The notes beneath the pieces were generated by a model that was not told where the DNA came from, did not search any database, and saw only the letters and a list, made by a program, of their open reading frames with translations. The position numbers were made by a program, and so were the translations under genes. DNA of 58,742 nucleotides. Source: Hydrogenophaga sp. Its GTDB lineage: Bacteria > Pseudomonadota > Gammaproteobacteria > Burkholderiales > Burkholderiaceae_C. Of the stretch, positions 8,488-16,797 are shown piece by piece; the first letter of the stretch is position 1; every line of letters starts with the position of its first letter. The stretch covers positions 1 to 58,742 of the forward strand of contig JAIFMP010000093.1 in the NCBI GenBank assembly GCA_020048405.1, in the 5' to 3' direction.

Positions 8488-9777
8488 ATGACCGCATCTG
8501 TTGCCCCAGCCGCAGCCCCGCCTGCGCGCAAACCCCTGATGGTCCTGGACGACGCACTGGCCCAGTTGCTGGCCCAAGCGCAGCCGTTGGCTGATACCCA
8601 ATTGGTGCCCACCGTGGATGCCGATGGCCGCGTGCTGGCGCAAAGCCTGGTGTCTGCACTGCATGTGCCGCCACAAGACAACTCCAGCATGGACGGCTAT
8701 GCCGTGCGCTGCGCCGATGTGGTGGCTGCATCGGTCAATCAACCGGTCACGTTGCCCGTGTCCCAACGCATTGCTGCGGGGCAATCCGGCAGCGAGTTGC
8801 AGCCTGGCACCGTGGCCCGCATCTTCACCGGCGCGCCCGTGCCCGCCGGGGCAGATGCCATCGTCATGCAGGAAGACGTGACCGTGTCGGGTGAAGGCTT
8901 GCAACTGCAGGCCAGCTTCACCGCCTGCCCGCCGACCGGTGCGTGGATACGCCGCGCCGGTGAAGATGTGAGCCGTGGCACCGAAGTGCTGAGCCCTGGC
9001 ACGCGTCTGGGGCCTGCTGAACTGGGTCTTGCCGCGAGCTTGGGTCTGGCTGAATTGCGCGTGTGCCGCCGCCCCCGTGTGGCCCTGTTTTCCACCGGCG
9101 ACGAGCTGGTGATGCCCGGTACCGTGCCACCCGAGGCCATGGCCCCCGGCGCCATATACAACTCCAACCGTTTCTTTCTGCAGGCCCTGCTCAAGCGCCT
9201 GGGCTGCGAGGTGTCTGACCTGGGCATCGTGCCCGACAACCGCCCAGCCACGCTGGCTGCGTTGGCAGAGGCTGCACAGCACCACGACCTGATATTGACC
9301 AGCGGCGGCGTGTCGGTGGGGGAAGAAGACCACATCAAGCCCGCTGTGCAACAGCTTGGCAGTTTGGACCTGTGGCAAATCGGCATGAAACCTGGCAAAC
9401 CCTTTGCCCATGGCCGAGTGAACCACGCGGCGGGGGCTGCCCACTTCATGGGCCTGCCGGGCAACCCGGTGTCCAGTTTCATGACGTTTGTGCTGCTGGT
9501 GCGCCCCTTTTTGCTGCGGCTTCAGGGTGTGACCGACGTGGCCAGCCCGGTGCAACACCTGCAAGCCCATTTCAGCCTGCCCAAGCCCGACAAACGCCGC
9601 GAGTTTTTGCGCGTGCGCCGCAACGCACAGGGCGGGCTTGACCTGTTTCCCAACCAAAGCTCGGGTGTGCTCACCTCCGCCGTGTGGGGTGATGGCGTGG
9701 TGGACAACCCGGGTGGGCATGCAGTCGCCCACGGTGACACCGTGCGCTACATCGCCTTTGCCGACCTGCTGAACTGA
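8488..9777 (+). CDS. moeA: Molybdopterin molybdotransferase
   Basis: MoeA inserts molybdate into adenylylated molybdopterin. The 429-residue protein has the expected parts: an N-terminal region with DNSSMDGYAVR, then IFTGAPVPAGADAIVMQED, the MPT-binding MogA-like domain starting VALFSTGDELV and including ILTSGGVSVGEEDHI, then GLPGNPVSSF and a C-terminal beta domain (domain IV). The ATG at 8488 lies 4 bases after the mobB stop. The genes around it serve the same pathway. Confidence 0.95.
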   Translation: MTASVAPAAAPPARKPLMVLDDALAQLLAQAQPLADTQLVPTVDADGRVLAQSLVSALHVPPQDNSSMDGYAVRCADVVAASVNQPVTLPVSQRIAAGQSGSELQPGTVARIFTGAPVPAGADAIVMQEDVTVSGEGLQLQASFTACPPTGAWIRRAGEDVSRGTEVLSPGTRLGPAELGLAASLGLAELRVCRRPRVALFSTGDELVMPGTVPPEAMAPGAIYNSNRFFLQALLKRLGCEVSDLGIVPDNRPATLAALAEAAQHHDLILTSGGVSVGEEDHIKPAVQQLGSLDLWQIGMKPGKPFAHGRVNHAAGAAHFMGLPGNPVSSFMTFVLLVRPFLLRLQGVTDVASPVQHLQAHFSLPKPDKRREFLRVRRNAQGGLDLFPNQSSGVLTSAVWGDGVVDNPGGHAVAHGDTVRYIAFADLLN

Positions 9778-9788
9778 ACAACGCCGCC

Positions 9789-10040
9789 ATGCAAGTCAAT
9801 GTGAAGTATTTCGCCTCCATCCGCGAAGCCATTGGCAGCGGATCTGAGGCCATCGACACCCAGGCCGCCACGCTCGGTGCGTTGAGAGACGAACTGTTGG
9901 CCCGTGGCGGCGCGCACGCTGAAGCACTGGCCCGCAGCCGTGCCGTGCGCCTGGCGCTGAACCAGGTGATGGCCGATGAATCTGCCCCACTGACTGCAGG
10001 GGCCGAGGTGGCTTTTTTCCCACCCGTCACCGGTGGCTGA
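9789..10040 (+). CDS. moaD: Molybdopterin synthase sulfur carrier subunit
   Basis: This 83-residue ubiquitin-like protein ends in the required Gly-Gly (FFPPVTGG), which is adenylylated and then made a thiocarboxylate to donate sulfur to precursor Z. The N-terminus MQVNVKYFASIREAIG is typical. It sits between moeA and moaE, its partner in the synthase heterotetramer. Confidence 0.95.
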   Translation: MQVNVKYFASIREAIGSGSEAIDTQAATLGALRDELLARGGAHAEALARSRAVRLALNQVMADESAPLTAGAEVAFFPPVTGG

Positions 10041-10056
10041 CCCGAAAGCCCTGCCC

Positions 10057-10545
10057 ATGCAAGCCCGCGTCGCCATCCAGACCCAAGACTTTGACCTCAG
10101 CACCGAGGTGGCCCAACTGCGCGCCGGTCAGCCCGGTGTAGGTGCTGTGTGCGCCTTTGTGGGCACGGTGCGTGACCGCAACGAAGGCTCACAGGTCAGC
10201 ACCATGGAACTGGAACACTACCCCGGCATGACCGAAAAAGCCATTGAGGCCATGGTGGATGAGGCGCACCGGCGCTTTGACATTCTGGGCGCACGCGTCA
10301 TACACCGCGTGGGCTTGCTGCAACCCTGCGACCAGATCGTGCTGGTGGCGGTCACCTCGGCCCACCGGGGCCAAAGCTACCAAGCCTGCGAGTTTCTGAT
10401 GGACTACCTGAAGAGCCACGCACCGTTCTGGAAAAAAGAACAAACCCCCGAAGGAGCCCGTTGGGTGGACGCCCGCGTCAGCGACGATACCGCCGCCGCC
10501 CGCTGGGGCTTGCCCGCCCAGGCAACGGGTGCCACAGCCAACTGA
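10057..10545 (+). CDS. moaE: Molybdopterin synthase catalytic subunit
   Basis: MoaE is the large subunit of molybdopterin synthase. The protein (162 residues from this ATG) begins RVAIQTQDFDL and has the family blocks GAVCAFVGTVRD, LEHYPGMTEKAI, HRVGLL and PFWKKE with the catalytic lysine region. A GTG at 10033, overlapping the moaD stop, would add 8 residues. The ATG was chosen because the family begins at this point. It ends the molybdenum cofactor set; no moaA, moaC or modABC genes are in the window. Confidence 0.94.
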   Translation: MQARVAIQTQDFDLSTEVAQLRAGQPGVGAVCAFVGTVRDRNEGSQVSTMELEHYPGMTEKAIEAMVDEAHRRFDILGARVIHRVGLLQPCDQIVLVAVTSAHRGQSYQACEFLMDYLKSHAPFWKKEQTPEGARWVDARVSDDTAAARWGLPAQATGATAN

Positions 10546-10549
10546 ATTG

Positions 10550-10597
10550 CAAGTAATTTTGGCTTCCAGCGCTTGCTGGTGTTAGATACTTTGCTGT
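10550..10597 (-). repeat. Comamonadaceae-type intergenic repeat, copy C (degenerate)
   Basis: Read on the minus strand it has AAGCG (10574-10570), 4 bases, then AAGC (10565-10562) followed by CAAAATT. The ATAGCT end is reduced to TATCTA and is closer than 17 bases. CCAGC/GCTGG (10566-10578) can form a small hairpin. It fills the moaE-GNAT gap. Confidence 0.6.
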
Positions 10598-10607
10598 GTT
10601 TTTAGGT

Positions 10608-11384
10608 ATGAGCCCCAACGACATTGAAACGCTGGAGGCGGCCACGGTGGAGGCGGTGGCACCGGATGCCGTGCTGCATTTGCCCGGCTGGCTGCTCCCC
10701 ATGGATGGCGGCACCATTGGCCGGGCACACAGCGCCGTGCCGCTGAGCCACCCGACAACCGCTGACGCACAGGCGGTGCAAACCGCACAGCTGGCGCACA
10801 TCATGGGTGTTTACAGGGAGCGTGGCAGGCTGCCAGTGTTCAGGCTGCCTGACACGGCTGTTCACTTGCACCATGCGCTGGCAGCCCAGGCATTTCTCCG
10901 TGTGGAGCCGACATGGGTGATGTTGGGCCGCATTGCTGCGCTCGCACACACACCTTTGCCACCTGGCGGCTTGCCCATTGGCGCGGACATCGTGGCGCTG
11001 GACCATCCCACCCCGGGCTGGCAAGCGGTGTTTCTCGGCCCCGGCTTTGACCCCGTGGACGGTGCCAACCGCGTTCGAAACTTGTCGCGGGCCAATGGCA
11101 CGGTGTTCGTGAGTGCATGGGTCGATGGTCAAACCGTGGCCTGTGGCACCGCGTCTTTCGGGCAGGGATGGCTGGGCATTCATGGCATGAGAACGGCCAA
11201 GAGCCACCGGGGACAAGGTCTGGCCACCGCCATTCTGAAAAGCATGTCGGGCCTGGCAACCCAACGTGGCATCGACCGGGTGTTTTTGCAAGTAGGAGCA
11301 GCCAACACAAACGCGATCGATTTGTACAGGCGCGCAGGCTTTTCCACCGGCTGGGGCTATGCGTACTGGAAACCGCTTCACTGA
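10608..11384 (+). CDS. GNAT family N-acetyltransferase
   Basis: This 258-residue protein has a C-terminal GNAT domain with the acetyl-CoA loop SHRGQGLAT and the last strands VGAANTNAIDLYRRAGF. The first 140 or so residues (LHLPGWLLPMDGGTIGRAHSAVPL, then AFLRVEPTWVML) form the family's less conserved N-terminal half, probably a degenerate second GNAT fold. The substrate is unknown. ATG at 10608 was chosen; a nearby in-frame ATG 12 bases upstream lies within the repeat. A weak AGGT precedes it. Confidence 0.8.
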   Translation: MSPNDIETLEAATVEAVAPDAVLHLPGWLLPMDGGTIGRAHSAVPLSHPTTADAQAVQTAQLAHIMGVYRERGRLPVFRLPDTAVHLHHALAAQAFLRVEPTWVMLGRIAALAHTPLPPGGLPIGADIVALDHPTPGWQAVFLGPGFDPVDGANRVRNLSRANGTVFVSAWVDGQTVACGTASFGQGWLGIHGMRTAKSHRGQGLATAILKSMSGLATQRGIDRVFLQVGAANTNAIDLYRRAGFSTGWGYAYWKPLH

Positions 11385-11450
11385 TCTGCGTCAACTCGCC
11401 GTCATCTGCACGACACCGAGCGCACAGACAATATGAAACTTGAGGGCAGG

Positions 11451-11465
11451 GTGCTGCAGTGCAAC
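11451..11465. promoter_or_regulatory. TGC-rich partly palindromic site upstream of fabI
   Basis: GTGCTGCAGTGCAAC lies 42-56 bases before the fabI start. TGC-rich sites of this kind are bound by the PHA regulator PhaR in related bacteria. The assignment rests on resemblance and on the neighbouring PhaC-like gene only. The rest of the gap 11385-11506 shows no clear promoter. Confidence 0.25.
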
Positions 11466-11506
11466 ATCCGAACCCCTTGGTTCAAAGTTCACAAAGGCGT
11501 AATCAC

Positions 11507-12271
11507 ATGTTCAGTTTGTCCGGAAAAAAAGCATTGGTGGTGGGCATTGCCAACGATCAATCCATTGCCTGGGGCGTGGCCCAAGCTCTGCGCAGCGCAG
11601 GGGCGGAAGTCGCTGTCACTTACCTCAATGCCAAAGCCGAACCACACGTTCGCCCCCTGGCAGAGCAATTGAATTCTCCGCTCATCCTGCCACTGGACGT
11701 GTCGGTGCCAGGCCAGGATGCAGCGGTGTTTGAGCAGATCCGCCAACACTGGGGACAGCTGGATGTGTTGGTGCACTCCATTGCCTTTGCACCCCGCACA
11801 GACTTGCAGGGCAGGGTGGTTGACAGCTCGCCCGACGGCTTTGCTGCGGCCATGGATATTTCGGTGCATTCCTTCGTGCGTCTGGCCCACCTGGCCGAGC
11901 CATTGATGGGGCAGGGTGGTGCGCTGATGGCCATGAGTTACTACGGCGCTGAAAAGGTCATTTCCAGCTACAACCTCATGGGTCCTGTGAAAGCTGCACT
12001 GGAAGCCACTGTGCGCCAACTGGCCGCTGAACTGGGCCCCGGCAACATCTCGGTCAATGCCCTGTCGCCCGGGCCGATGGCCACGCGTGCGGCCAGTGGC
12101 ATTGCCAAATTCGACCAGTTGCTCGACCACGCCGTCCAGCAGGCACCCATGCACCGCCTGGCCACCATCGATGACGTCGGCGCGCTGGCCGCTTTTCTGG
12201 CGTGTGACCCCGCACGCAACATCACGGGCAACGTCATCCATGTGGATGCCGGTGCCCACATCATGGGTTAA
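11507..12271 (+). CDS. fabI: Enoyl-[acyl-carrier-protein] reductase (FabI-like SDR)
   Basis: This 254-residue short-chain dehydrogenase is of the FabI type, which reduces the trans-2-enoyl chain in fatty acid elongation. It has the FabI-style cofactor motif GIANDQSIAWGVAQAL, the segment HSIAFAPR, and the catalytic Tyr-X6-Lys as YNLMGPVK (rather than the classical YxxxK). AAAGG sits before the ATG. It is followed 9 bases later by the DUF3141 gene, an arrangement that suggests a job in a specialised acyl or polyhydroxyalkanoate pathway. The genome may hold another FabI elsewhere; this cannot be judged here. Confidence 0.9.
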   Translation: MFSLSGKKALVVGIANDQSIAWGVAQALRSAGAEVAVTYLNAKAEPHVRPLAEQLNSPLILPLDVSVPGQDAAVFEQIRQHWGQLDVLVHSIAFAPRTDLQGRVVDSSPDGFAAAMDISVHSFVRLAHLAEPLMGQGGALMAMSYYGAEKVISSYNLMGPVKAALEATVRQLAAELGPGNISVNALSPGPMATRAASGIAKFDQLLDHAVQQAPMHRLATIDDVGALAAFLACDPARNITGNVIHVDAGAHIMG

Positions 12272-12280
12272 GGAACCACC

Positions 12281-14686
12281 ATGCTGTCTCCCAAACCACT
12301 TTTCAGTGTCAGCCACCTTGGCGAGCGCGTGACCAACGAAACCGAAGTGCTGCAAACCCAGGCAAAACGCCTGAGTGAAAGCACCGCGCATCACAACCAG
12401 CGCATGCAGAAAGCCCAGACCGAGTTTGTAGAAACGCTCGGCACCCAAAGCCAGCAAGTGGCAGAAGGCTTTCAACAGGAACTGACCCAAGGCACTTTGC
12501 TGGCCAGTGCACAGGCCTACTGGACCGATGCACTGCAGCGCGCCGCCCTGACCATGGACACCCTGCGGGAGCGCGGCAACAACGACCTGGCCCACGAAGC
12601 CGCTGGTACGCCACCCGTGCTGATATACGACCACGAAATGGTGATGGACGGTGCCACCCTTGCCCGCCCCACCAACTACCAGTTGTTGCACATCCTGCCG
12701 CCAAACGGCATTGAGGTGCACGTCTGGAAGCGGCCTTACATGATCATTGACCCCCGGGCCGGGCACGGTGCGGGCATCGGCGGCTTCAAGGAAGACAGCC
12801 AGGTGGGCGTGGCCCTCCGGGCGGGGCATCCGGTTTATTTTGTGGTGTTTCGCCAGCGCCCGGTCGAGGGACAGACCCTGGCAGACGTGATGCGCGCCGA
12901 GGCCCAGTTTGTGCGCGAAATCGTGCGCCGCCACCCTGTGGCACCGGCCCCCATCGTTGTGGGCAACTGCCAAGGGGGCTGGGCCACCATGTTGCTGGCT
13001 GCGGCCAACCCCGACATCACCGGTCCCTTGGTTATCAACGGTGCACCAATGGCTTACTGGTCAGGGCATGCTGGCGACAGCACCATGCGCTACAACGGCG
13101 GATTGCTGGGCGGAGCCATGCCCGCGCTGCTCATCTCAGACCTGGGCCACGGCCAGTTTGACGGGGCACACCTGGTCAGCAACTTTGAAATGCTGAACCC
13201 TGGGCGCAACTTTTTTGGCAAGTATTACGACCTGTTTGCCAACATCGACAGCCCGGAAACCCGCGCATCGTTTCTGGAGTTCGAGCGCTGGTGGGGCGGG
13301 TTCCACTTCACGAACGAGGCCGAAATCCGCTGGATTGTTGAGCAATTGTTTGTGGGCAACAAGCTGGGCAGGGGAGAAGCGGCGCTGGAGCACGGGCGTC
13401 CCATCAACCTGAAAGCCATCCGTTCACCCATCATTGTGTTTGCCAGCCACGGCGACAACATCACGCCCCCGCAGCAAGCGCTGAACTGGATTGTGGACAC
13501 CTACGCAGACGAGCGTGAAATTGTGGTGCGGGGCAACCGCATCATTTACATGGTGCATGAAAAGGTTGGGCACCTTGGCATCTTCGTGTCGTCGTCGGTG
13601 GCCAAAAAAGAACACGCCGAAATGGCCTCCACGTTGAAAACCATCGAGTCATTGGCGCCCGGCCTGTACGAAATGGTGATTGAAGACATTCACGACACTG
13701 AAGGCGGTGACGAGCACTTTGTGGTGAGTTTTCAGTCGCGCACCATGGCCGATGTGCTGGCCGTGGTCAGCCCCGACCGCACCGATGAGCGCGACTTTGC
13801 AGCCGTGGCTCGTCTGTCGGAGATGGGCGTACACACCTACGAAACGCTGCTTCGCCCAGCGGTGCAAGCCATGGTCACGCCACAGCTGGCGCAAACCATG
13901 GAAGCCGCACACCCTTCGCGGGCCAGCCGACGCGCCCTGGCGGACCAAAACAACCCGGTTATGCCGATGGTGAAGGCTGCTGCTGACAACGCGCGCCAGC
14001 ACCGGCAGAAAGTGGACGCCAACAACACATTCCTGGCGGCGGAAAAGCTGTTGGCAGCCACGGTGTCACACGGGCTGGACATGTACCGCGACACGCGTGA
14101 TGCCGTGTACGAACTGGCGTTCATCTCCCTGTACGGCAACCCATTCATGCAATGGGTGGGAGCCACCCACGCACACAACCGCACGCAAAAAGACCCGGAA
14201 GAATTGCGTTACCTGCCAGAGGTGCAAGCACTGTTGCTGGGATGTGGGCAAGGTGGGCTGGAAGCTGCGGTGATCCGCATGCTGATCTTGATGGCTGATT
14301 CACGTGGCTCGGTGCGGCGTGACCGCCTGGAGCGCTCGGCGCAGGTGCTGACGCAGGAAGAGCCGTTCGCGTCACTCGATCCTGAGCAACGAGCTGCCAT
14401 CATTCGCCAGCAGTCCATCATCGTTGAGTTTGAGCGCGAGAAATCCATTGAATGCTTGCCACGGTTGCTGCCCAGCGCTGAGCTTCGTGAACGGGCACTG
14501 GACGTGGTGCACTATGTCGTGGGCCCATTGGACGAAATGGCAGACGAGTCTAAGAAGCTTCTCAACAGGTTTGAAGCACTGCTGACAGAGTTGCCGGCTG
14601 CGTTGCCTCCCAGGCCCAGCGCACATACCTCGGTTCCGCGCCGAAGCAATGCACCGGTCTCAGCCAAGAGGAAGCGGGCGACCTGA
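12281..14686 (+). CDS. DUF3141 protein, PHA-synthase-like
   Basis: This 801-residue protein belongs to the DUF3141 family. Residues about 1-105 resemble a phasin-like helical region (YWTDALQRAALTMDTLRERGNN). Residues about 110-450 form an alpha/beta-hydrolase core like PhaC: ALRAGHPVYFVVF, a lipase-like box GNCQGG with Cys230 in place of serine, Asp392 in SHGDNITPP and His431 in VGHLGIF. This matches the PhaC Cys-Asp-His order. The C-terminal 300 residues are helical; a segment with LMADSRGSVRRDRLER vaguely recalls TerB domains. AAGGA precedes the ATG. Function is not established; a role in polyhydroxyalkanoate or acyl-thioester chemistry is inferred. Confidence 0.85.
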   Translation: MLSPKPLFSVSHLGERVTNETEVLQTQAKRLSESTAHHNQRMQKAQTEFVETLGTQSQQVAEGFQQELTQGTLLASAQAYWTDALQRAALTMDTLRERGNNDLAHEAAGTPPVLIYDHEMVMDGATLARPTNYQLLHILPPNGIEVHVWKRPYMIIDPRAGHGAGIGGFKEDSQVGVALRAGHPVYFVVFRQRPVEGQTLADVMRAEAQFVREIVRRHPVAPAPIVVGNCQGGWATMLLAAANPDITGPLVINGAPMAYWSGHAGDSTMRYNGGLLGGAMPALLISDLGHGQFDGAHLVSNFEMLNPGRNFFGKYYDLFANIDSPETRASFLEFERWWGGFHFTNEAEIRWIVEQLFVGNKLGRGEAALEHGRPINLKAIRSPIIVFASHGDNITPPQQALNWIVDTYADEREIVVRGNRIIYMVHEKVGHLGIFVSSSVAKKEHAEMASTLKTIESLAPGLYEMVIEDIHDTEGGDEHFVVSFQSRTMADVLAVVSPDRTDERDFAAVARLSEMGVHTYETLLRPAVQAMVTPQLAQTMEAAHPSRASRRALADQNNPVMPMVKAAADNARQHRQKVDANNTFLAAEKLLAATVSHGLDMYRDTRDAVYELAFISLYGNPFMQWVGATHAHNRTQKDPEELRYLPEVQALLLGCGQGGLEAAVIRMLILMADSRGSVRRDRLERSAQVLTQEEPFASLDPEQRAAIIRQQSIIVEFEREKSIECLPRLLPSAELRERALDVVHYVVGPLDEMADESKKLLNRFEALLTELPAALPPRPSAHTSVPRRSNAPVSAKRKRAT

Positions 14687-14690
14687 CGAA

Positions 14691-14718
14691 ACAAGGGCAC
14701 AGATGAATGTGTCCTTGT
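14691..14718 (+). terminator. Hairpin after the DUF3141 gene
   Basis: An 11-bp stem (ACAAGGGCACA with TGTGTCCTTGT, one G-T pair) has a 6-base loop and starts 5 bases after the stop. No T run follows, so it may be a weak terminator or an mRNA-stabilising hairpin. The following stretch to 14841 is AT-rich (including TTTACAATAG at 14752-14761, a possible -10) and may hold the fabG promoter. Confidence 0.5.
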
Positions 14719-14841
14719 ACACATTACTTAACATAATATACATCGTACAACTTTACAATAGCGCGCACGTGTCAGCTTCGAAATCGATTCAGACACGCCA
14801 GAAGGCAAAATGGGGTTTATCCCTCACACCGCACACAACAC

Positions 14842-15585
14842 ATGAAACGCCTGAACAAGAAAGTGTCCATCATCACCGGGTCAGCCCAAGGCATCGGCCT
14901 GGCAACCGCCATCAAGTTTGCTGAAGAAGGCGCCATTGTGGTGGTGTGCGACATCAAGCAGGCAGCGGTGGACGCAGCCGTGGCTCAGTGTCAGGCAATG
15001 GGTGCACAGGCGGTGGGATTCGTGCTCGATGTGACGCAACGAGACATGGTCGATGCCGTAGTTGCACAGGTGATGCACCAGTTTGGCCGTATCGACGTCT
15101 TGGTGAACAACGCAGGCATCACGCAGGACGCCCGCTTGCAGAAAATGACGCTGGAGCAGTTCGACCGGGTGATCGACGTGAACCTGCGGGGGGTGTTTCA
15201 CTGCACACAGGCTGTGGCTGATCACATGGTGGCGCAAGGCAGCGGTGCCATCCTCAACGCAAGTTCAGTGGTGGGCATTTACGGCAATTTTGGTCAGACC
15301 AATTACGCTGCCACCAAATTTGGCGTGATCGGTTTCACCAAAACCTGGAGCCGGGAATTGGGACCCAAAGGCATACGCGTGAATGCCGTGGCCCCCGGAT
15401 TCATTGCTACCCCCATCTTGGACACCATGCCAGAGAAAGTGATCGCCGAAATGGCACAGCGCGTTCCCCTCAAGCGCATGGGAACGGCAACAGAAATCGC
15501 CAACGTGTACGCATTCTTGGCCAGTGACGAAGCAAGCTACGTGAATGGCGCCGTATTGGAAGTTTCCGGTGGCATGACGGTTTGA
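14842..15585 (+). CDS. fabG: 3-oxoacyl-ACP / acetoacetyl-CoA reductase (FabG/PhaB-like)
   Basis: This 247-residue classical SDR reduces a 3-ketoacyl thioester with NAD(P)H. It has the cofactor motif GSAQGIG, NNAG in the middle, catalytic Ser (NASSVVG), YxxxK (YAATK) and the C-terminal EVSGGMTV. Both FabG and PhaB share these motifs, so the carrier (ACP or CoA) is uncertain. Its position after a PhaC-like gene favours a role in making hydroxyacyl precursors. It has its own upstream gap with a hairpin and AT-rich sequence, so may be transcribed separately from fabI. Confidence 0.9.
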   Translation: MKRLNKKVSIITGSAQGIGLATAIKFAEEGAIVVVCDIKQAAVDAAVAQCQAMGAQAVGFVLDVTQRDMVDAVVAQVMHQFGRIDVLVNNAGITQDARLQKMTLEQFDRVIDVNLRGVFHCTQAVADHMVAQGSGAILNASSVVGIYGNFGQTNYAATKFGVIGFTKTWSRELGPKGIRVNAVAPGFIATPILDTMPEKVIAEMAQRVPLKRMGTATEIANVYAFLASDEASYVNGAVLEVSGGMTV

Positions 15586-15597
15586 GACAGCGCACAC

Positions 15598-16191
15598 GTG
15601 AACACCGCGACTGCCCTCCCCTTGAACAGACCGGCTGACAGAGCCGACCTGTTCTGGTCTTTCACCTGGCTCGCACTCCAGGGTTTTGGTGGCGTGCTGG
15701 CAGTTGTGCAAAGCGAGCTCGTCGAAAAAAAACGCTGGATGACACGCGATCAATTCGTCGAAGATTGGGCGGTTGCCCAAATCATGCCGGGTCCGAATGT
15801 GGTCAACCTGTCATTGATGATCGGTGGGCGCTACTTTGGTCTGCCCGGAGCTCTGGCCGCCCTCGGCGGCATGTTGGCTGCCCCACTGGTCGTGGTGCTT
15901 GTCATCGCGGTGCTCTTCAGCGGGGTGGCTGACACTCCGGTCGCCCAAGGTGCATTGCGGGGCATGGGCGCAGTTGCCGCCGGACTGATCACAGCCACCG
16001 GCCTCAAACTGATGGGTGCGCTGGTCAACAATGTCATGGGCATGGCGGCCTGCACGGGCTTGGCCGCCCTCACCTTTCTGTCTGTCGCGGTGTTGCGCTG
16101 GCCTTTGGCCTGGGTGTTGCTTGGGGTGGGTGGCGCGGCCTGTGGATGGGCATGGATGCGGCTGGCCTCACCGCCAAGCGACACAACATGA
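15598..16191 (+). CDS. Chromate transporter, N-terminal-type half (CHR family)
   Basis: This 197-residue membrane protein has the CHR domain signature: FTWLALQGFGGVLAVV near the start and then the conserved block VAQIMPGPNVVNLS. About five hydrophobic segments follow. It begins with GTG 12 bases after the fabG stop. The stop overlaps the ATG of the next gene, which encodes the partner half. Paired short CHR proteins are thought to work as a heterodimer that exports chromate or a related oxyanion. Confidence 0.88.
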   Translation: MNTATALPLNRPADRADLFWSFTWLALQGFGGVLAVVQSELVEKKRWMTRDQFVEDWAVAQIMPGPNVVNLSLMIGGRYFGLPGALAALGGMLAAPLVVVLVIAVLFSGVADTPVAQGALRGMGAVAAGLITATGLKLMGALVNNVMGMAACTGLAALTFLSVAVLRWPLAWVLLGVGGAACGWAWMRLASPPSDTT

Positions 16192-16784
16192 GCCCGCAGT
16201 TGACGCCGTCAGACTGGCTGGATCTGTTCACCCACTTCGCCGCTTTGTCTTTGCTGGGGGTGGGTGGCGCCATCACGACAGCCCCTGACATGCACCGCTA
16301 TCTGGTGGGAGAGCAGCAATGGCTGACCGACCCGCAGTTCACTTCGAGCATTGCGTTGGCACAAGCCGCTCCCGGCCCCAATGTGCTGTTTGTGGCGCTC
16401 ATGGGGTGGAACGTGGGGCTGAACGCAGGTGGCGGCCTGGGTGCGGGTGCGTCGGCAACATCTCTGGCCATGCTGGGAATGCTGGCGACCATGGCGGGCA
16501 TCATGCTGCCATCGTCTATCCTCACGTACACCGCCACCCGTTGGGCGCACCGCAACCGGGAATTGCGCTCCGTGCGGGCCTTCAAGGCGGGCATGGGCCC
16601 CATCGTCATTGCCTTGCTGATTGCCACAGGCTGGCTGCTCACAGCCGCCCACAATCAACCTAACCGTGACTGGCCACTCTGGCTCTTGACGGGGGTCAGT
16701 GCGTTGGTGGTGTGGCGCACCCGGATCCACATGTTGTGGTTGCTGGGAGCCGGTGCGTTGGCCGGTGCACTGGGCTGGGTCTGA
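16188..16784 (+). CDS. Chromate transporter, second half (CHR family)
   Basis: The second short CHR protein (198 residues) starts at ATG 16188, overlapping the previous stop by 4 bases (ATGA). It has LFTHFAALSLLGVGGAI, then the family block IALAQAAPGPNVLFVALMGW and several membrane segments. It should be inserted in opposite topology to its partner. No chromate regulator (ChrB) is nearby. The gene converges with rlmB with only 13 bases between stops. Confidence 0.88.
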   Translation: MSPQLTPSDWLDLFTHFAALSLLGVGGAITTAPDMHRYLVGEQQWLTDPQFTSSIALAQAAPGPNVLFVALMGWNVGLNAGGGLGAGASATSLAMLGMLATMAGIMLPSSILTYTATRWAHRNRELRSVRAFKAGMGPIVIALLIATGWLLTAAHNQPNRDWPLWLLTGVSALVVWRTRIHMLWLLGAGALAGALGWV

Positions 16785-16797
16785 TCAGATACCCGAT

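Noticed and set aside
8050..9732. Long minus-strand frame (560 codons) opposite mobB-moeA
   Set aside because: It spans two genes of the other strand and lacks any family motif; it is a shadow of GC-rich codon use.
11489..12973. Minus-strand frame (494 codons) opposite fabI and the DUF3141 gene
   Set aside because: It crosses the boundary of two clear plus-strand genes and has no protein-like signature.
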